Shown: positions 17,322 through 28,925 of the stretch, in pieces | Position numbering within the stretch: position 1 is the first letter of the stretch | How the letters are laid out: each line of letters starts with the position of its first letter | Source of the DNA: Phoronis australis | Taxonomy: Eukaryota > Phoronida > Phoronidae | Direction: 5' to 3' | Length of the DNA stretch: 64,000 bases | Assembly: GCA_002633005.1 (NCBI GenBank) | Contig: NMRA01000140.1 | Span: 482,367 to 546,366 of the forward strand | Program-made: the position numbers and the translations under genes | Notes under the pieces: generated by a model | Told to the model about the DNA's origin: nothing | The model's input: only the letters and a program-made list of their open reading frames with translations | Databases searched by the model: none

Positions 17322-20312
17322 CAGGTCCGTAGGAAGGAAAAAATTTATTGGTGGACACAAATTTGACTTTGCCAACCTACCCCCTTGCTACCGTCATCCC
17401 TCCCCGCGATCTCTGGCTGTCGCCATATTTGTACCGAATCCCACCCCCCCCCCCATATTCGCCATAGGTGGAGGTAATACCGGGGATGCAGCCGTCAGGA
17501 TTTGAGTAACCGTGAACCAACAAATCAACAAAGATTCACGGAGGGTAAGAATGCGTCTAGGCCCCGAGCGCACTGACGGGTAGCTGGGAGCTGCCTGGAG
17601 TAACTATAGCTGGGTCGATGGTCAAGGTTTCTTTTATTATGATCCATTTTTGGGAAAACTTCATTATATTATTGGGATTCTTTGAAGTAAGTATTGGAAC
17701 GGTGAGGTCCCGAGGTTCCTGGTATGAGTGCCTTTGTGGCCGTTTCAGAATCCCTTGATGAAACACAGGCGGTAGTCCAGTTTCTGGTTGCTGGGGAAAA
17801 TGATACAGATTGTGTCCCAAAAATGTACACACTTCAACGTTTGGGGTTCAAATTCAGTTCCCGTGGGTAACAGATTTTAAGTAGACCTACTGCATGGTTA
17901 GACCTTATTTTTATCGTGGGTGTGCCTGTCATGACGTGCTCCGTGCATGCGCGCACCTGAGGGGCTCGGGGGGGGGGGGCTCGATGGCAAAGTGGGCAAA
18001 AAGGTCCGCCTAAAGGAAATAAAAAATCTGAGAAAAACGAGACAAAAGTTCACTAAAAAGGCTGGATACGACGTATGCACAATTCATAGCCCTGGACGAA
18101 CCCCGTATTCTTTTTTTTTTCTTAAGTAAAAGGTCCACATCCTCAAAAATTCGAGCCCCCTATATTTTATGCTGGATGCACGCATGCCGTGTGTGTAGTA
18201 TGCACGGATAATGCAAGCAAACGCTTCAGTTTTGAAGAACAAAAACTTATTGCGCAATACTACTGGAAACCAAAAACATCAAGGAAGTTGATCTACGGTT
18301 TGTTAATTTAAACCCAGTAATCTAGTTTCTAAGCCAACAAACAATTTATTGTCATTTGAATTGTGAGGATACATTGTTGAGCTGTCCGAAATTCATCAAT
18401 TTCCTTGAGACTTATTTCAGACAGACAGAAATCGTTTAGTGTACTTTTATATTTGGGGATCAAATGATAGATCGAATTTTCCCAATGTCGGCGTGCACTT
18501 AAATTCATTGAAGTATTGTCATTTCTTACAAGATTAGCTTCTAATTGTCAAAAAATCATCTCTCAATCAGTCCGCTTTCGTAGATACATAAACATGTAAA
18601 TCAGAAACCAACAATCAAATCCATGAGCAATGCGTTTACCTTGATTTAATGGATTAATTCCTTTTTAATGCCCTGTTAGTGACTGTAAACAACAAACCTT
18701 GTACCGAAGTAAAAAAGCAATGCATTTATTGTAATTTGAATTTTGAGTAAATTTTTTGGGAAGTGTCCAAATTTCATAAATGTTTTTGAGAGTTATTTTA
18801 GACAGACAAAAAGCGTCCAAGTGCACTTTGCTATTTGGGGATCGGATTATAGTTTTTTGCATATTCAGTCTCCAACTAAATTCCATGAATCGTCATCATT
18901 TCTTAAAAGATTAGCTTCTAATTACCAAAAATCACCTATTCACCTGTCGGTTTTCGTAGATTCATAAACATGTAAATCAGAAACAATCAATTTCCGCATG
19001 CATGCTCTCAGACTTTTTACGGGTAACCTGGGGAATATGGGAAATTGGGCATTCATAGTGAGGTGTATTTTTGATCTTCCGAGGTATCTATAATGGTTCA
19101 TGAATTAAACTTTACCTCAAAAAAAACGCTGAAATATTTGTTTAATTTGTTTTATTATTGCGAGTATTTGGGTACACTCGTTCGACATGTACACGGTCAC
19201 CCCAATGGTAGCCTCGACAGCAGTGTTTTCCACATGTGGGAATTCCTTATAAACAACTCATAGTAACCATCTTCGAAAGAGATCGGCCTACTATTCTTGT
19301 GATTCTACGGGAAACAGTAACATTATTTTATAACTAACCATCGAAAATAGTTCTTTTGTGTAATTAAAAAAACAGCGGTCTTCACGTTCTTTAAAATTCC
19401 TGACTTCCTTTCGATGGCGGTCAACCATATTTTATTTTATTCACATTTTTTTGTTGTTTGGGTCGAATGTCTTGATACGTGCTGTGCACGAACGTTTTGT
19501 TTTTTTGATGAATTTCGAATCACAACTTCCCTCGTGAATACTTGGCATTTCGGATTTACATGTAAAGAAGCACTAAGGGACATTCTTCCGAACTGCTCCA
19601 CCGAGGGAGGGTCCCGTCTGAAATGGGACACCTTAATAATGAAATGCTATACATCATTAAGCTTGGAAAAGAGTGACAGTTCGTTCCACATTGGATCCTC
19701 TCTTCGAGAGCTTACGCTTCAGAATTTTTCAATACAAATATAAAAACGTTGGTCACTTGAATGCCATCAATGGCCTCCTTCAGACTTGGGGCCCCTCTAT
19801 GTGAAAATATCTATATTTTCAAAAATCTGTGCAGCAGTTGATGATATCTGTCAGATCATCACTTTTTCTCAAGTTGCAGTTCCGAGAAAAAAAGCGACAG
19901 TTGCAACCGTTATCCCTTGCCAAAGAGGGGCCTCTGGAAAAATATGGTTTTGCAGTCGCAAAATTGACTTACTGAATTTAAAAATCAAACAAAAGCCTCG
20001 CTTTACAAATTTTGTCGATTTTTCGAAATATACGCATGAATCATTACGTGCACGTTTCCAATGTATTTAGACGACCCGTGCTGCAAAAGCGGAGACCCCA
20101 ACAACAATGTCCTGGCCAGGGTCCTCAAGAGATAAACCATGCACTGATACAGAGTTGTAAAATGTTCTCTTGAGTTTTCTCTCTTATCCGCATTTAGCAG
20201 TCTTTCTTTTCCCGACTGTCTCAGCGCCACGCGTCGGTTGTCACGGTTTAACCCTGACGCCTGAATTTTTTTTGGGGGGGTGCCGTGCCCCCCCCCGCTT
20301 CCTACGGCCCTG
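17322..20312. mobile_element. 3 kb non-autonomous DNA transposon, copy 1, with 5 bp target duplication
   Basis: The left end CAGGTCCGTAGGAAGG (17322) is the reverse complement of the right end CCGCTTCCTACGGCCCTG (to 20312). Exact target duplications AAAGT flank it (17317-17321 and 20313-20317). Inside, the left part (to about 18290) matches 26727-27545 and the right part (from about 18510) matches 32640-34581. Two diverged ~340 bp units lie in tandem at about 18310-18650 and 18670-19000 (shared words TTTGGGGATC, ACATGTAAATCAGAAAC). No credible transposase frame; the longest frames (about 60-110 codons) are not conserved as proteins between copies. The superfamily is not assigned. Confidence 0.8.
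17946..18186. mobile_element. MITE with CATGCGCGCACC termini, nested in the 3 kb transposon
   Basis: Ends CATGCGCGCACC and GGATGCACGCATG are inverted repeats, flanked by exact 5 bp duplications CCGTG (17941-17945 and 18187-18191). The transposon copy at 26727 lacks this block at the matching place, near GTCATGACGTG, which confirms it as an insertion. Internal words GGGGCTCG and ATTCGAGCCCCC are also inverted. Confidence 0.82.
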
Positions 20313-20317
20313 AAAGT

Positions 20318-21759
20318 CGTAGTACTACTCTTTCAGGTTTTCAAAAATTCAAATTTAAAGCAAAATGAGAATTTCAATACAATTTGGTGGTCATGTGATT
20401 ACAATCACTTCTGCGATGTTTCAGATTATGATTTTTAAGTTGTTGAATATTCAGAAAATATTCTCTTTAATGGGTTGATTAGGCTGTTAAGAATGTATTT
20501 AATGAAATGTGAAAGCATAAAACAAAAAGACATAATGAGCAATTAGGCACAATATTAACATCATAATAAACTTTTACAAAACACTATTGCGACCAAGGTT
20601 CGACTAACTGCCAAACAGTTATTTATTTTGAAAACTGGTGTTACCGGGATTTAAGAAATAGCTATAGATTCACTTTGCCGAACATCAGAATCTGGGTTGC
20701 TCCGTAGCATGGCACAAGAGTAGAAAAATGAATATTATGTCAAAAGCAGTCCTGTTATGGAGAAAAAATTGCCGTTGGCCATAGATCTAGTTTATATAAT
20801 GTGAACCTGATTAACTTTGATTTTGTTACACACAGACAACCAGGTCCCTTATTTGTACATACCTAAAAACATGATAATTTCTATAGACATGCCCGGGTAA
20901 CGTTAGTTTAAAGCCAAGTGCATTAATTAGTATGTCTGTTTGCTTAGACGGTAGTTCGAACAGTCGTATTATTCACTACCTGTAATTTGGTTCTAATACC
21001 AATACTACAAGAGGCCCATGCACCATTACAATATATTACAGAGGTGGCATATCTATGTTCCGTACAAGAGATTCACGATCCAAGACTTCTTTCATATTTT
21101 AGAAGTCCAATTTCAGATACATGAGTCTTCAAGGTAGTATATCTGTCCAGGGCCCTGTTGAGAGAAATTTGGTCCTACGCTCCTACTTCGTTATTGCTGA
21201 AGAGGTTCAGTAGCCACGTAATTATGAACGCGTCATAGTCTGGAAATTATGCATAGAAATCTCGATAACTTGCAGTTATGTGTGTATCTTCAGGTAATTT
21301 GGACATTTGCACACGTAATATTTGATTACTTTTCAGAAAAAGTTTTGTAGGGCGTAAGACAAAATTTCTGACTAAAATCACTTTACCTGGAACCACCCCA
21401 CCTGGTTGACGTCGGCGTACATGAATGTATTCCATATTACTAACACACCGGGAGTTTTTGTCGACAAATCAATCAGGCGTTATAAATTTGGGTTTCTGAT
21501 GGGAAAGGTTGTTTTTACATTTTAGGTCAGTCTTGTTTCTAACCACTGAGAGACATAGGAGACAAGTTGGCATTAAGATTATTTTCGACTGCCAACTTCG
21601 TACGATCAGCAAATCGCTGTCATCAGCATACGTAACCATTTTGAAACACTAATCAAAAAATTAATTTAAAAATAAAAAGGATTATTCAAGAACAGACCCC
21701 TTAGGAGTTCTGCATTCGACAGTTTTGAAATGTGTATTTCAACGGTAATCAACGCATGT
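20318..21759. other. Intergenic, nothing recognised
   Basis: AT-rich sequence between the transposon and a LINE relic. I see no gene, RNA or clear repeat. Confidence 0.5.
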
Positions 21760-22870
21760 TCATTTAGAGCTTTCTGTAAGGTAGGGAACGAAACGCTCCA
21801 ATCCACAGCTCTGGAGCCATACCCAAAAGAGTTCTGTACAAGAGACAGCTATGATAGACCATGTCAAAAACCTTTTTCTTTAAACCTACGACACGGACTT
21901 CCCCTCTACAAGCTGGACAACAGGCAGTCAATATGTAACTTGGATCACAGTTATACATATAGCTGTGGATTATCCGCGTCCAAAGCCATGTTTTGAAATA
22001 AATGAAAGTAGAATTTTAACTCTCTGATAATATATTTTTAATAAATGAACACCAGTTATTTTTACGTGTGCTGTAATCATAATTAAATAAATAAACGTTT
22101 TGCAATTCTGTTTTCATGCATCACAATTAAATGATTCTAGAAACGGAACGTGTTCTCGTGTTGTCGCCTTGCCGGTGTCTCCGTATGGGTTGCATATTTA
22201 TGTACTCCGAGGAAAAGCCGAAGGACACAAGAACGAACCACTTCACATTGTGAAAGAAACGTTTCTAGCCCAAAACCCCAGAACAATACTCCATGACTTA
22301 GATAACACAGTAGTCAAAGTATTTGGTAAAAGTGTTTTGACACCCATGTTTCCTTACATCTTCTATTGACTGGCAAGGGCGCCTATTGCTCGGTCCGCGG
22401 AGTCAGGTAGCACCTCAGCCGTTGTCTTATAATCTAAATGCTCATTGAGAGATACTTCTGAAAACTTTTACCCACAGGCGTATTGTATGCGTACAGATAC
22501 AATAGATTAAAATTATCCAATAATTCCACCTGAATCAACATGTGCAACAACATTTTTCTGTTTAAAATATCAAACACTTTTTGCATAGCATATCCACAAA
22601 GGTGGCATGTACTGTTTGTTTATTATTTCAACTATTTTGAATAACTGAAGTTAAAGTGAAAACATAGTCGGAGAAGGACCTATCCCTTCGGAAGCCAATT
22701 TGTTTTTAAACCAATTTGTCATCAGAATTCAAAAACTCCATAAGTCTGTTATACAGAAACTGCTATACACCTTGGTGATAGTGGACAATACGCTATTCCC
22801 TTTAATTCAAAGGCATACTTAATTAGAGGCCTAACCAAATTAAATAATTCCATTAATTAAAAGCTGAATC
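21760..22870 (-). pseudogene. Degenerate LINE reverse transcriptase fragment
   Basis: Read on the minus strand from about 22870, pieces of a non-LTR reverse transcriptase appear in shifting frames. They include QIGFRRDRS...VFTLTSVIQN, then ATFVDM (the region of the first catalytic motif, followed by KKCLIF), and further down FLGVHKYATHTE with RRQHENTFRF, typical of the post-RT C-terminal domain. Several stops and frameshifts are present and the YADD core is not visible. 21760-21960 may be the extreme C-terminus but is uncertain. A dead copy. Confidence 0.65.
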
Positions 22871-23552
22871 AGGTGTTTATTTTTCAAAATTCAGTCGGGA
22901 TATATGTCGTAGTTTTTGTTTTTTTTTTGACCTCCGGTGAGAGGACACAGCTTTAAGAAAAAAACACTGGTTAGAAAAACGAAATTCACAAAATGAATGG
23001 ATTATTACACATCGCATATTTCATTGTGTTCGAGGCTAGAGGCCCAAAAGGTACAATAACAAACAGATATACAACCACAGTTTAATACAAAACGTCGAGT
23101 TAAACAATTTTTCCTGCCCACTATGGCTAAAGATAAGAACTTTAAAGTCTTTATGATAGTGTTATGTTTATCAAAATATTTAAATTCATATACTGGTGAC
23201 AAGTCTGCATGAAGATTACACACCAACAAAAATTGCACTTCGTCTTCCGAGTCAGTAACCTATTTTGCTGAACCTTACCGGTTGCACTTCCAATTTGTAG
23301 TTTGCACAACGAAAGCTTGACAATTTTTATATAAAATGAGGAGGTACATTAAACTAAAAGTATTCCTGTGAAGAGTATTTAAGTTTGAAATATTTAAAGT
23401 AGAACAGTTTATGTTAATCGTGAATGTCAACTTCCCAACTTTGTAGGTAACAATCAATCGCTCTATGGGAAAATTGTTTAGAAAGTTACTTCACATGTTA
23501 CACAATGATTTATCCTCACTTTATAGAAACTATACTTGGACAAAAGTGATCC
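22871..23552. other. Intergenic, nothing recognised
   Basis: AT-rich sequence between the LINE relic and the small MITE, with no supported coding or RNA feature. Confidence 0.5.
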
Positions 23553-23557
23553 GACAG

Positions 23558-23683
23558 CATGCACGCACCCAGGGGGGGGGGGGCTCGAAGTGGNTTTTTT
23601 TAGTCCGCCGGCAATTTTGTTACCAAATGGTCCACAGCGTTAGGAATTCGAGCACCCCATATTGAAGGCTGGGTGCGCGCATG
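23558..23683. mobile_element. MITE with CATGCACGCACCC termini and 5 bp target duplication
   Basis: Same family as 17946-18186. Ends CATGCACGCACCCAGG and CTGGGTGCGCGCATG, with flanking exact GACAG (23553-23557 and 23684-23688). Internal GGGGCTCGAA and ATTCGAGCACCCC are inverted. It contains a lone N at 23594 after a poly-G run. Confidence 0.85.
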
Positions 23684-24222
23684 GACAGAGGAAGCCTGGC
23701 TAGTTATTAGGAAATCTACCGTTACTGTCAAGAATACACAGCATATCATCCACATATTGGACATACCTGGTCTCTGTATCAATATTTTATACAAATGATA
23801 AAGTGTTTTCTGTAAACAGTGGATAATGCCCGGATTCACTTAGTACGGCTGCATTGGAAGAAGAAGTGCTCACACTAAGCGCCATTTTACAGAATTTCAC
23901 GTGAAAACGTTCTGCTGACATACTCTTTAAACCCCCCGATTTCAACCTCATAACAAATTGTTGGATAAATGAATTTAGCGTATAATTCAAAACATACATG
24001 TGGTTGGTTTCAACAGCGGTTCATTTGCTCCATTGCTTTGAAAGTTTAGTGGTCGCCTTTGGTCACGAGAGTTTCGGAAGGACAAAAAAGTCAAGATACT
24101 TGTACTGGCTAACTACTTCTTTTGGGTAACTTCAAACTCATAATGCTATGAGTATTTTTTGCGCATAGGGGGACACCTTAGCAGGTACTTGATAGTTTTA
24201 ACACTTTCCAGCTCGAGTATAT

Positions 24223-24333
24223 ACTCCCGTAATCAAACATTTTCTTCGAACAGTCCATCGTTCAGTTACCTAAATAGGCAATTGGCCCTTTTACATTGCT
24301 CGCACCATGTGACATGACATCATATATCAAGAA
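24223..24333 (+). mobile_element. Half copy of palindromic MITE
   Basis: ACTCCCGTAATCAAAC...GTTCAGT...CAATTGGCC...GACATCAT matches 12799 to about 12900, the left arm of the hairpin MITE, and ends at that element's centre of symmetry. The right arm is missing. Confidence 0.6.
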
Positions 24334-24417
24334 GACAGAATTGGAAAGGATTGCGGTAAAATATGGATGAATATTTAATTGTAGTTTTGTGCACCTAAAC
24401 TTTTGTGAATTTTGATG

Positions 24418-26212
24418 TCATTCATCTAGTTTATTTCCAATGCTACCGTTCTCATCGAAATACAAACTGCCATCAGGGTAGAACTGGTCAAGACATGCGT
24501 GATGACCAGGTTCCGGGCAGGCAGGGAATGAACCTTTCACAAATTCGTAAGTTCCTCCCTGAATTGGATGGGGTACATGCTTGTATATTTCGGATCTATA
24601 CTTATTCCTTCCCATGAGCCCGGGGCTAGGAGCCGACTGTGACCAGGTGTTCTCGAATAACACTCGAGTTGTGTTAAAACCGGTGCGTTTCACATATAGT
24701 ACCGACGACATTGTGGAGACAGCTGTGAAATCGGCGATCCAGTTATATGCTTTCATCGTTCTCTTTGGGATTAATATTTCACAGCCAAGATGTCCTATTT
24801 CATTATTCCATTTCAAAATTTCTGATACGTTGTCAGTGTGACAGTACAAGTCGGCATCTAACTCCCAAGGGAGAACAGCGTTCATTTTGAGGACACCCAA
24901 CAACGTCCCACATTCCAATTCCAAAATCACACGTCTATCATTTGCAAGCTGGTTGATTTTTTCAATACAAGTGGATAATTGTTTCAAGCAACAGGGAGCT
25001 TCTGTAATTCCTTTGCGCCTCACCGGACATACTATCGACACCTCGGAGCAATTGAATTCAAATACCTGTCCAAATGCACTAATTTTTGTTAACGTATGTG
25101 AGCGAGCATGAGACGACCAGTATTGCTTGTTGAACCTTTTTTCCACGACGATGCTATCAACGTGAAACATTGTATCAGGACAGACCATACTTATAATTCC
25201 TTTCTTTTTTGCATTGATGAAGATATTCTCAAACAAAAAATTGTCAAGTTTCTTCACCTCACCAATCAGTTCTTGCAAATAGCTTGTCTTTCCCAGAAAT
25301 GGACCAGTCATGTGCTCACAGTACAGGCAAGAATCCTTGGATAAATAGTAGCCTTGAACGTAACGCAGTTCGTACAGCTTCATGTAAATTTGGTAGCAGT
25401 TCTTCCACCAGTGTCCGTTCATTCCTACACTCGAACCACCAACTATTGAAATGTCGTGTCTGAACGCAACGCTCACCAGTCTCTCGATACGTGTGTAGTT
25501 TGTGAATCGATAGACGTCGCGAAGAACTACCTGTGTATTTTGTATCCACTTTTGAGATGAGTGTTTTCCAAGAATGGCCGTCATTTTCAACTTCATCGTT
25601 AAAAACATACAGATTGTTTTGTTCACCAATGTCGTGTTTAGCAGCTACAAAGATCTTCAACCTTGGGTAGTATTTGCGAATCTGAACCAGTAAGGCCATC
25701 AGTTCACGTTTACTATGTTGCAATCCGTTGACAACTAGACTCACTAGGTCTTCCAAAGGTTGTGCATCTGAACATTTACTAAACTCCCACCCCTGCTCGT
25801 CCAAAGCTGGGCCTCTACTATCCCTTCCACCTTCGGCATGACCTCCCTTCGTTAAACCAGTGTAAATTTCGGGGCAAACTTCGATCGGAAGTCGGTCTTG
25901 CATTGCATATGTTTTGTCAGGTAGTTCGATTCGCGAACTTAATAATTCTTCTATTTTGTGAATAGTCGTGTCTAATATGTGCCGAACCTTGGTACCCACG
26001 ATCACCTCTCCGCGAGCCTCAAGGATCATTTTAGCTATTTCTAAAAGATCCCCCTTACCCAGGCTACTCCGTTGGCCTCTCATCGGTCGCATTGTAAACT
26101 TTGAGCCACATTTTACATATAAATTCAGGCAAAGGGCAATCAATGTCAACAGGGCAACGCAAAACAACACAACTTTCATCAAAGATTTGTTAGATTTCCT
26201 CAACGGCTCCAT
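24418..26212 (-). CDS. Fukutin-related (FKRP-like) LicD-family transferase, single coding exon, one frameshift
   Basis: The start ATG 26212-26210 opens MEPLRKSNKSLMK, then a hydrophobic anchor (residues about 13-32), giving a type II Golgi membrane topology. A stem follows, then an N-terminal domain with SLVVNGLQ and RLKIFVAAKHD that resembles the FKRP N-terminal region. The frame breaks at residue 216/217 in a run of four A (minus strand; 25564-25567), where one extra base is present. The downstream frame continues to TGA at 24420-24418. It carries DVYRFTNYTRIERLVSVA, CEHMTGPFLGK, PCCL (406-409), CGTLLG (434-439) and PWELDAD (448-454) with paired acidic residues, the LicD nucleotidyl/phospho-ribitol transferase core. 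Length without the extra base is 597 residues, somewhat more than FKRP. An AG acceptor just before 26236 suggests a spliced 5' UTR. It is either a sequencing indel or a young pseudogene; the intact remainder favours a functional gene. The substrate is not inferable. Confidence 0.8.
25564..25567 (-). other. Frameshift site in the LicD-family gene
   Basis: Upstream codons read ...GHSWK and downstream codons read HSSQKWIQNTQ. They join only if one A of the AAAA run is dropped. Both flanking frames stay open for hundreds of codons and carry family motifs, which fixes the break to this spot. Confidence 0.8.
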
Positions 26213-27545
26213 GACATCTGCTTTACGGTGAACAACCTGCAAACAGAAAGTTGTACTCCAGTGTTCAGTATCACATCTGTCTACCCTGAACTTCTTTAAG
26301 ATAAACACAAAACACTTTTTGGAATCCCTTTTAAACGTAAAACAAGGTACTCAAACATTTTTTATTACGAAATATTGCGTTTTCATTATAAAAATAAAAT
26401 GACTAATTTAAATTTGAATGTTTGTATTAATTATTTGAAAAAAAACATATTCTAAAACATAATAATCATTGATAGGTAAAACTACAAGGACTTAGGACAC
26501 CATGGGAGTCTATTTGTGTTGAGTAAAGCTGTGACTCACGCATGCGTATACTCAATGACTCGCCGGGAGGGGGGTACCTGCACAGGGTAAATGGTGTTTG
26601 AATGCGATTTATGTACTTAATGTTGTGTTAGACGAATAAATGAGTTATCGTGAAAAAGAAACGAACTTATCAAGAATAGAAGCTTACTATTAGACATGTG
26701 GAGTCTGACAAACAGTGATGCGATATCAGGCCCGCCGTAGGATGGCAAAAATTCCACTTCACCAAACTACCCCCTTCCTATAGCCTACAACTGGCCTTTT
26801 CCCCTCAACCCCCTCCCCCCACCCCGTTCTCCGGATACCGCCCTATTTGTGCCGACCTTCACGTCCGCCGTAGGTGTGGGCAAGCCCGGGGGTGCAGCCA
26901 TCAAGATTTGAGTAACCCTTAAACCAAGAAAGTTTCACGGAGAGTAGGCCAGAATAGGAATAGGGCCACGCAGCGCACTGACGGAAGCTGGGAGCTGCCT
27001 CAGATAACTGTATCTGAGTTCCAACAGTGCAAAAACATGAAATTCGATGAACTAGGCTAGCCGCTAGTCAGCTCAGCTATGATTCACTTGATACATGAAG
27101 ATCAGCTCGTACCTATCTGTCTACCCTGGCTCTAATGTCAGGATTCGTTGTGATCCAGTTTCGAGAAAATTTCATTCCATTGTTTATCCTTTGAATGATT
27201 TTTTTGAAAAGGTGAGGTCCCGAGATCCCTGATATCATATCTTTGGGGCTGCTTTAATATCCCTTGTTGAAACACGGCTAGTATTCAAGTTTCTGGTGGC
27301 TGGGGAAAATGATACAGACTGTCCCAAAAGTGTGACTTCAGCGTCTGGAGTTAAACCTCAGTCCACGTTGATCAATGAGATTGTGTGCTGGCTTACTGCA
27401 TGGCTATGCCTTATTTTTAACGTGGATGGCGTCAGTCATGACGTGGCCAGTCCCTTTGTAATGTGAGCGGGAATGGCAAGCAAATGATTCAGTTTTGAAG
27501 ATGGTGCAGTACCACTGCAAACTAAAAACATCAAGGAAGTGCAAA

Positions 27546-28339
27546 GACAACATCTCCAAGTTACTGAGCTATGAGTTTAATTTGATTTATTTAAATATTT
27601 AAAATTACTGTTAGTATAATTGCCAAAAAGGTGACGCTGCAGTATTGTTTACTGTAAAGTTTTCTTTTGGAAATTTATTATATGTGATTAGGAGAATAAA
27701 ATTAACTTTGTTGCACTTTGTGCAACTTTGAGCATATTTTATAATTCAAGATGGCGCCTAATTTCCACACTCTGAACATGATACCTTGTAGGATCTTGCA
27801 ATTTATGGTTTCCAATGTTTTTGGGACGTAGACTCCATTTCTGACATAATTCTTTTGGATGCAAGGTCAAAGTCAAGGTCAAATTAGAGGTCAAAGATCA
27901 CGTTGAACTGAGACAAGGAAAATTCATCAATTTTGGCCGACGAAATGTTAAATTTATGGGAAATGCGGAATTATAATTTCTGTGATTCCATTATATGAAA
28001 AATAAGGAATAGCTAAATACTGGGATAAGATATCCTCCTAACATCTCAATAACTAGTTTAATTGTTGTACCAGACCTACGCATGTTGCTCAGGGAGGCCC
28101 ACAGCACTGATCACCTTGGACCATCTGTATGCTCTATTAGTTGAAACAGAGCTGAGGAGCTTGACTCAAGCGACAAGCAGTGTGTCCCGTGTGACTTGAA
28201 CACACAACATTGAGTAGAGGAAGCCACACTGCCTCATCGTGATTAGGGGTATATGTATAGATTACGCGTAATTCGTGCAGGTTACATATACGTAGACTAG
28301 GATTGGCTGTACTTCGGGAGCAAGTTTTCGGATATACAG
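27546..28339. other. Unassigned insert sequence with AGGTCA-like repeats
   Basis: Part of the sequence splitting transposon copy 2. It contains a run of nuclear-receptor-like half sites at 27863-27900 (AAGGTCAAAGTCAAGGTCA, then AGAGGTCAAAGATCA). Such runs also occur in dispersed repeats, so a regulatory role is not claimed. No gene seen. Confidence 0.4.
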
Positions 28340-28849
28340 AATAAATTAAACGCACGACACTTTTCATTGTTGACAGTCTTTATTCCGTTACGTTCATACC
28401 TTCGGAACAAAACTATACTCTCAACTGAACATAGATACATTAACTAACCTAGCGACATCATTAAAAGGCACACGATATTTCGAAACATACTTGTTTCATT
28501 CTCAAGTGAAGATAAAATGACGCAGTAATGCCACCACAGAGCATAAGCTGATGACACACTCAGTGAGACACGGTGGGTATGAAATACTACCAAGAATGAC
28601 TAATGAACGGGGGTAACGGGAAAGTCACGCAAACAAGTGTAACGTGCGGCGCGACCCTGTTTGCTGCTCATTCAAAACAGGCTTCTCGAATGCAATTAAA
28701 AGGGACTCCAATACTTTCAATCGAAGCATATCGTGCTTCACGTACCGAATTGACGTATTTTCCACAATTTCTTGACGGGTGATTTTACGTTCATGACATT
28801 GCAGAAAATGATCTTGGATGGCGCCATTTTGAAGATGCATACATAACCG
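28340..28849 (-). pseudogene. Penelope-like element 3' end (endonuclease tail), truncated by gap
   Basis: From the gap at 28850 the minus strand reads HLQNGAIQDHFLQCHERK, then ENTSIRYVKHDMLRLK and ESLLIAFEKPVLN, ending at TGA 28627-28625. This is the C-terminal half of a GIY-YIG endonuclease of Penelope type. A 3' tail with ACAAGTATGTTTCGAAATATCGTG follows to about 28340. It is a close inverted copy of 31270-31785. Its 5' half is lost in the N run. Confidence 0.7.
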
Positions 28850-28866
28850 NNNNNNNNNNNNNNNNN
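28850..28866. other. Assembly gap (17 N)
   Basis: A run of Ns between the Penelope fragment and a GGGA-rich simple repeat. Real gap size unknown. Confidence 0.99.
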
Positions 28867-28921
28867 GGAGGGAGGGAGGGAGTGGGGAGGGAGGGAGGGA
28901 GTGGGGAGGGAGTGAGAGAAA
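28867..28921 (+). repeat. (GGGA)n simple repeat
   Basis: GGAGGGAGGGAGGGAGTGGGGAGG repeated imperfectly beside the gap; probably the reason the assembly broke. Confidence 0.9.
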
Positions 28922-28925
28922 GAAA

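Noticed and set aside
17557-17832. 91-codon minus-strand frame
   Set aside because: Inside the 3 kb transposon and not kept open in copy 2.
19414-19743. 109-codon open frame inside transposon copy 1
   Set aside because: The matching region of copy 2 does not keep this frame and no motif is recognisable.
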